A DNA stretch of 16,827 nt, taken from assembly GCA_027083665.1 (NCBI GenBank), contig JALWNV010000139.1, forward strand, positions 1 to 16,827. Reading direction: 5' to 3'. A program made the position numbers and the translations under genes. Origin of the DNA: Helicobacteraceae bacterium. GTDB taxonomy: Bacteria > Campylobacterota > Campylobacteria > Campylobacterales > Sulfurimonadaceae. Below are positions 13,977-16,827 of this stretch, piece by piece (position 1 is the first letter of the stretch; each line of letters begins with the position of its first letter). The notes below the pieces were generated by a model. It was not told the origin of the DNA and made no database searches. It worked only from the letters and a program-made list of their open reading frames with translations.

Positions 13977-14393
13977 TCAAAACCGCTGCAGCATCACATG
14001 GTAATGTTCAAGGGTGCGAAAACTCTTTTCAAAGCGCCACCGCAGCACAAACGAAACGATCTCGTCGCGTTTGGCGGGATCGAGTTTCTCCGAACGTCCG
14101 AAATAGCCCAGCGAACTGTTTTTGTTGCGTACTCGCGCGTCTTTGTCGTAGGTGATCGCGATAATCTGGACATATTTGCCCTGCTGCACCTCCCCCAGGG
14201 CTTCGCTACTGAGGGAAATCCCCGAAAGGTTGATCGCCTTGAAAGAAAAAAGATCCTGAAAATACGGTACTTTTTCCGAAATCCCGAGTGTCTCGTAAAG
14301 GGTTTCAAGCTTGCCCATGTTCTCCTTGCGCGCCAGTTCGTAGCTCGAAATCTTTGCAGTCAGGTTTTTCAGGCGATCGAGGGCGGAGGACAC
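13977..14393 (-). CDS. Conserved-looking small protein of unknown function, first gene of the exonuclease-rsmD unit
   Basis: 138 residues from GTG 14393, chosen because AAAGGA (14402-14407) lies 8 nt upstream. The frame stays open further, into the antisense of murA, but that extension overlaps a real gene and has shadow-like composition. Seen: a soluble protein, helical at the start (about 1-40, L-x-x-L-K-N-L spacing), then a beta-rich middle with K-Y-V-Q-I-I-A-I-T-Y-D, and a basic C-terminal helix (R-D-E-I-V-S-F-V-L-R-W-R). No cysteine, no TM helix, no catalytic motif that I know. The stop is 2 nt before ATG of the exonuclease. Function unknown; its tight linkage hints at nucleic-acid or ribosome work, which is only context. 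Confidence 0.7.
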   Translation of the reverse strand: MSSALDRLKNLTAKISSYELARKENMGKLETLYETLGISEKVPYFQDLFSFKAINLSGISLSSEALGEVQQGKYVQIIAITYDKDARVRNKNSSLGYFGRSEKLDPAKRDEIVSFVLRWRFEKSFRTLEHYHVMLQRF

Positions 14394-14446
14394 GTCGTTT
14401 TTCCTTTCAAGGTGTAATGATGGGAATAGTTTAACCAAGTGTGCTT

Positions 14447-14452
14447 TATAAT
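14447..14452 (+). promoter_or_regulatory. -10 box for murA
   Basis: The consensus TATAAT, in the context GTGCTTTATAATCAG, ends 46 nt before ATG 14499. The leader would be about 40 nt with the ribosome site ACGAGG (14487-14492) 6 nt before the ATG. No clear -35. The box sits in the 105-nt divergent gap shared with the small unknown gene; for that gene I could not pick one -10 with confidence. Confidence 0.5.
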
Positions 14453-14498
14453 CAGCAAAATTTTTGGCGCCGCCTGCACCGCGGACACGAGGCAGAAC

Positions 14499-15761
14499 AT
14501 GGATTATTTCAAAATCAACGGACCGATGACACTCCGGGGGGAGGTCGCCGTCTCCGGTGCGAAAAACGCCGCGCTTCCGTTGATCGCCATGACACTGCTG
14601 GCGAAGAATCCCGTCGAGATCTCCAATCTGCCCGAAGTGGTCGACATCCGTACGCTGCTGAAGCTGCTGCACAGCCTCGGTGCGACTTTCACGCTCGAAG
14701 GAAACCGCGCCGTCATCGATACCTGCTGCCTGACCGATACCAAAGCCACCTACGACATCGTCAAAACCATGCGCGCTTCCATCCTCGTGCTGGGGCCCCT
14801 GCTGACACGCTTCGGGCACTGCGAGGTCTCGCTGCCCGGCGGCTGCGCCATCGGCCAGCGCCCGATCGACCTGCATCTCAAAGCGCTCGAGCAGATGGGG
14901 GCGGATATCACCATCCAGGCCGGTTACGTACGTGCCCAAGCTCCCGAAGGGCTCAAGGGCGCCCATATCATTTTCGACAAAATTACGGTAACAGGTACGG
15001 CCAATATCGTGATGGCGGCGGCACTCGCCAAAGGCAAAACGACTATCACCAACGCCGCACGCGAACCCGAAGTCGCACAGCTTTGCGAAGTGCTGCGCGA
15101 AAGCGGCGTCTCCGTCGAAGGCATCGGCACCTCCGAACTCGTCATCTACGGCACCGATCGGCGACTGATCGAGATCGCGCCTTTTTCCGTCATTCCCGAC
15201 CGGATCGAGGCCGGGACCTACCTCTGCGCCGCCGCCATCGCCCGCGGCAGTGTCACCCTGACGCAGGTCCGGCCCGAACACCTTGAAGCGGTGCTGGGAA
15301 AACTTGAGGAGATGGGGGTTCCCCTGCAGGTCGAAAAAGACCGCATCGCCGTCCATCCGGCAGCGGTACTCAAACCCGTCGATATCACGACACAGGAGTA
15401 TCCCGCTTTTCCGACCGACATGCAGGCGCAATTTCTCGCGCTTTGCACCCAGGCCGAAGGCACCTCCACCATCGAAGAACGGCTTTTCGAGAACCGTTTC
15501 ATGCATGTCAGCGAACTTCAGCGGCTTGGAGCGGATATCACGCTCAAAGGTAACGTCGCTACCGTCAAAGGACCTTCAAAGCTCTACGGTGCCGACGTCA
15601 TGGCGACCGATCTTCGCGCCTCGAGTGCGCTTGTACTCGCCGCCATCGTCGCCGAAGGCGAGACGGATGTACACCGCATCTACCATCTCGACCGCGGTTA
15701 TGAAAAACTGGAAGAAAAATTCGGAAAAATCGGAGCGAAGATCGAACGGCTTTCGGAGTAG
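14499..15761 (+). CDS. murA: UDP-N-acetylglucosamine 1-carboxyvinyltransferase
   Basis: 420 residues from ATG 14499; the frame extends upstream but lacks the family pattern there, and ACGAGG is well placed for 14499. Hallmarks: the N-terminal G-A-K22-N23-A-A-L-P, R92 in M-R-A-S, and the active-site loop G-G-C116-A-I-G-Q-R-P-I-D. The catalytic cysteine targeted by fosfomycin is therefore present. The C-terminal [12 protein letters not shown] segment and T-D-L-R-A-S are also typical. Length is standard. Role: transfers enolpyruvate from PEP to UDP-GlcNAc, the first committed step of peptidoglycan synthesis, in the cytoplasm. Monocistronic. It ends only 10 nt from the opposite-strand hspR stop. 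Confidence 0.96.
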   Translation: MDYFKINGPMTLRGEVAVSGAKNAALPLIAMTLLAKNPVEISNLPEVVDIRTLLKLLHSLGATFTLEGNRAVIDTCCLTDTKATYDIVKTMRASILVLGPLLTRFGHCEVSLPGGCAIGQRPIDLHLKALEQMGADITIQAGYVRAQAPEGLKGAHIIFDKITVTGTANIVMAAALAKGKTTITNAAREPEVAQLCEVLRESGVSVEGIGTSELVIYGTDRRLIEIAPFSVIPDRIEAGTYLCAAAIARGSVTLTQVRPEHLEAVLGKLEEMGVPLQVEKDRIAVHPAAVLKPVDITTQEYPAFPTDMQAQFLALCTQAEGTSTIEERLFENRFMHVSELQRLGADITLKGNVATVKGPSKLYGADVMATDLRASSALVLAAIVAEGETDVHRIYHLDRGYEKLEEKFGKIGAKIERLSE

Positions 15762-15778
15762 GTGTAAAAGACTACTCC
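15755..15778. repeat. Perfect 7-bp inverted repeat spanning the murA and hspR stop codons
   Basis: GGAGTAG (15755-15761) and CTACTCC (15772-15778) flank a 10-nt loop. It could act as a hairpin for both converging transcripts, but no T-run follows. Part of the symmetry is explained simply: both genes end in GAG-TAG. Confidence 0.45.
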
Positions 15779-16149
15779 TCTTCGAAAACGATCATTTCGT
15801 AAATGCTTTTTTTGGTCACCAGCGCCTTTTCCGGCGGTACGGCGGCCGAATGCTTCGCCTGCGCGAGCTGATGGCGCAGTTCGGCGATCTCCTGTTCCAT
15901 CGTCTCGATCTGTTCTTTGAGCCGCAAAACGACATCGACACCGGCAAGGTTGACCCCCATTTCCCGCGTCAAACGCAAAATCAGCTTGATACGGTCGATA
16001 TCGCGCTGCGAATACAGACGGATACGTCCGTCCGAGCGCGAAGGCGAAATCAGGTTTTCACGCTCGTACTGCCGCAGTGTCTGCGGATGGATATCGAGGA
16101 TCTTCGAGACGATACTGATAAGATAGACCGGTTCGTCATACGTATGCAT
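15772..16149 (-). CDS. hspR: Heat-shock repressor HspR (MerR family)
   Basis: 125 residues from ATG 16149. AAGGAG overlaps the end of cbpA and sits 6 nt before the ATG, so the two are translationally coupled. Seen: an N-terminal MerR-type winged helix with Y-L-I-S-I-V-S-K-I-L-D-I-H-P-Q-T-L-R-Q-Y-E-R (9-30) and the wing G-R-I-R-L-Y-S-Q-R-D (41-50). A coiled coil (about 74-100) and a short tail follow. No effector-binding domain or cysteine sensor, as in HspR. Family knowledge: HspR represses chaperone operons by binding HAIR-type inverted repeats, is autoregulatory in Helicobacter and Campylobacter, and needs CbpA or DnaK-type partners in some species. The operator should lie upstream of cbpA, outside this window. 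Confidence 0.92.
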   Translation of the reverse strand: MHTYDEPVYLISIVSKILDIHPQTLRQYERENLISPSRSDGRIRLYSQRDIDRIKLILRLTREMGVNLAGVDVVLRLKEQIETMEQEIAELRHQLAQAKHSAAVPPEKALVTKKSIYEMIVFEEE

Positions 16150-16152
16150 CGT

Positions 16153-16827
16153 TTACTCCTTGGGCAGTTTTGCTTTCATCATCTCGACCAGTTCGGGATC
16201 GAGCTTGTCCACATCCGGCAGCACGATATTGGCGACGAGATAGAGATCGCCGCGCTGCTTGGTCTTGCGGTTCATCACGCCCATCTCCTTGACGCGGAAA
16301 CGCTGGCCGTTTTTCGTGTTTTTCGGAACTTTGAGCGTGATCTCTTTTTCCAGCGTCCGGACTTTGACCTTGTCGCCGAACAGCGCCGCATACAGCGGAA
16401 CATCGAACGTCTTGACCAGGTTGTCGCCTTCGCGGGTGTATTCGGGATTGGGCGCGACATGGATCTTCAGATACAAGTCGCCCGTACGTCCCCCCTGCTT
16501 CCGTCCCTTTCCGCGTACACGCAGCTTCTCGCCGTCTTTGATACCCGCGGGGATCTTGATATCGAAACTTTCGCCTTCGACACTGACATGGTGTTTTCCG
16601 CCAAGCACCGCCGTATGAAACGGTACCGTGATGGACGTTTCGAGATCGAGATTAACCGGCTGCTGATAACCGCCGCCTCCGAAACCGCCCGCACCGCCGA
16701 AACCGCCGAATCCTCCCTGGCTGCGGCCGCTGCCGCCGAAACCGCCGAAGCCGGCACCTCCGCCGCCTCCGAACATCTGGCGGAGAATCTCATCGAGATC
16801 GACGTTGCCGCCTTGAGAACGGGCGAA
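16153..16827 (-). CDS. cbpA: CbpA/DnaJ-family co-chaperone without zinc finger, 5' end beyond the window
   Basis: 224 residues are visible; the frame runs open to the right edge, so the J domain with its HPD motif lies outside. An ATG at 16776 is internal: the preceding codons read F-A-R-S-Q-G-G-N-V-D-L-D-E-I-L-R-Q and continue the same protein. Seen: a long Gly/Phe-rich linker (about visible residues 18-55), then directly the two beta-sandwich client-binding domains. These include I-P-A-G-I-K-D-G, G-R-T-G-D-L-Y-L and R-G-D-L-Y-L, and the end is K-L-P-K-E. The four C-x-x-C-x-G-x-G zinc motifs of DnaJ are absent, making it class II (CbpA/DjlA-type). Role: delivers clients to DnaK and stimulates its ATPase. 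It is cotranscribed with hspR 3 nt downstream, the arrangement known from Helicobacter and Campylobacter. Confidence 0.9.
   Translation of the reverse strand, partial: FARSQGGNVDLDEILRQMFGGGGGAGFGGFGGSGRSQGGFGGFGGAGGFGGGGYQQPVNLDLETSITVPFHTAVLGGKHHVSVEGESFDIKIPAGIKDGEKLRVRGKGRKQGGRTGDLYLKIHVAPNPEYTREGDNLVKTFDVPLYAALFGDKVKVRTLEKEITLKVPKNTKNGQRFRVKEMGVMNRKTKQRGDLYLVANIVLPDVDKLDPELVEMMKAKLPKE

Noticed and set aside
13977..15506. A 509-codon open frame on the minus strand reaching from the small unknown gene through most of murA
   Set aside because: Beyond 14393 it is the antisense of murA, which has every family hallmark. The extension is Gly/Asp/Arg/Phe-rich shadow composition, and a GTG with a well-placed AAAGGA at 14393 gives a sensible start.
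16811..16816. CTTGAG, half of a HAIR-type HspR operator
   Set aside because: Only one half-site is present, it lies inside cbpA coding sequence, and no ACTCAAG partner follows at the expected spacing. The real operator should be upstream of cbpA, outside the window.

Overview
The window reads as ordinary chromosome from a Gram-negative member of the Campylobacterota (the former Epsilonproteobacteria), probably a free-living, fairly GC-rich type of the Sulfurovum/Nitratifractor kind. The genus is inference. The phylum call rests on marker neighbourhoods: waaC followed directly by an htrB/waaM-type acyltransferase, a MerR-type hspR behind a zinc-finger-less cbpA/dnaJ gene, and a Helicobacter-type GluP sugar transporter. 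Promoters also fit, with clear -10 boxes and mostly poor -35 boxes. I see no tRNA, rRNA, CRISPR array, insertion sequence, phage gene or origin.

Layout. 21-2324 (+) encodes a large LVIVD-repeat protein in which two beta-propeller-like blocks flank two cadherin-like modules. 2464-3087 (+) encodes a small exported helical protein with its own promoter. 3155-6097 (+) is a tight three-gene sugar operon: HAD-IIB phosphatase, GluP-type hexose:H+ symporter and hexose-6-phosphate mutarotase. 6198-6941 (-) is a DUF4395-like membrane protein. 7120-8483 (-) is a two-gene unit of a MurU-like sugar-1-phosphate nucleotidyltransferase and a lipoprotein. 8567-10443 (+) is the LOS pair waaC-htrB. 10480-11298 (-) is lgt. 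11563-12477 (-) is a secreted beta-helix protein with a strong extended -10 promoter. 12674-14393 (-) is a three-gene unit: unknown 138-residue protein, DEDDh exonuclease and rsmD. 14499-15761 (+) is murA. 15772-16827 (-) is cbpA-hspR, with cbpA running off the right edge.

Theme. Much of the window serves the cell envelope: peptidoglycan precursor synthesis (murA) and possibly recycling (murU-like), lipid A/LOS assembly (waaC, htrB), lipoprotein maturation (lgt), and exported proteins of unknown role (LVIVD protein, coiled-coil protein, lipoprotein, beta-helix protein). The rest is sugar uptake, rRNA methylation, an exonuclease and heat-shock control. Genes inside units overlap by a few bases (ATGA/GTGA junctions or an 8-nt overlap) or are nearly abutted, implying translational coupling.

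No obviously new multi-gene system is visible. The best leads are the propeller-cadherin-propeller protein with its anomalous N-terminus, a possibly leaderless waaC transcript, and the sugar operon that lacks a sugar kinase.
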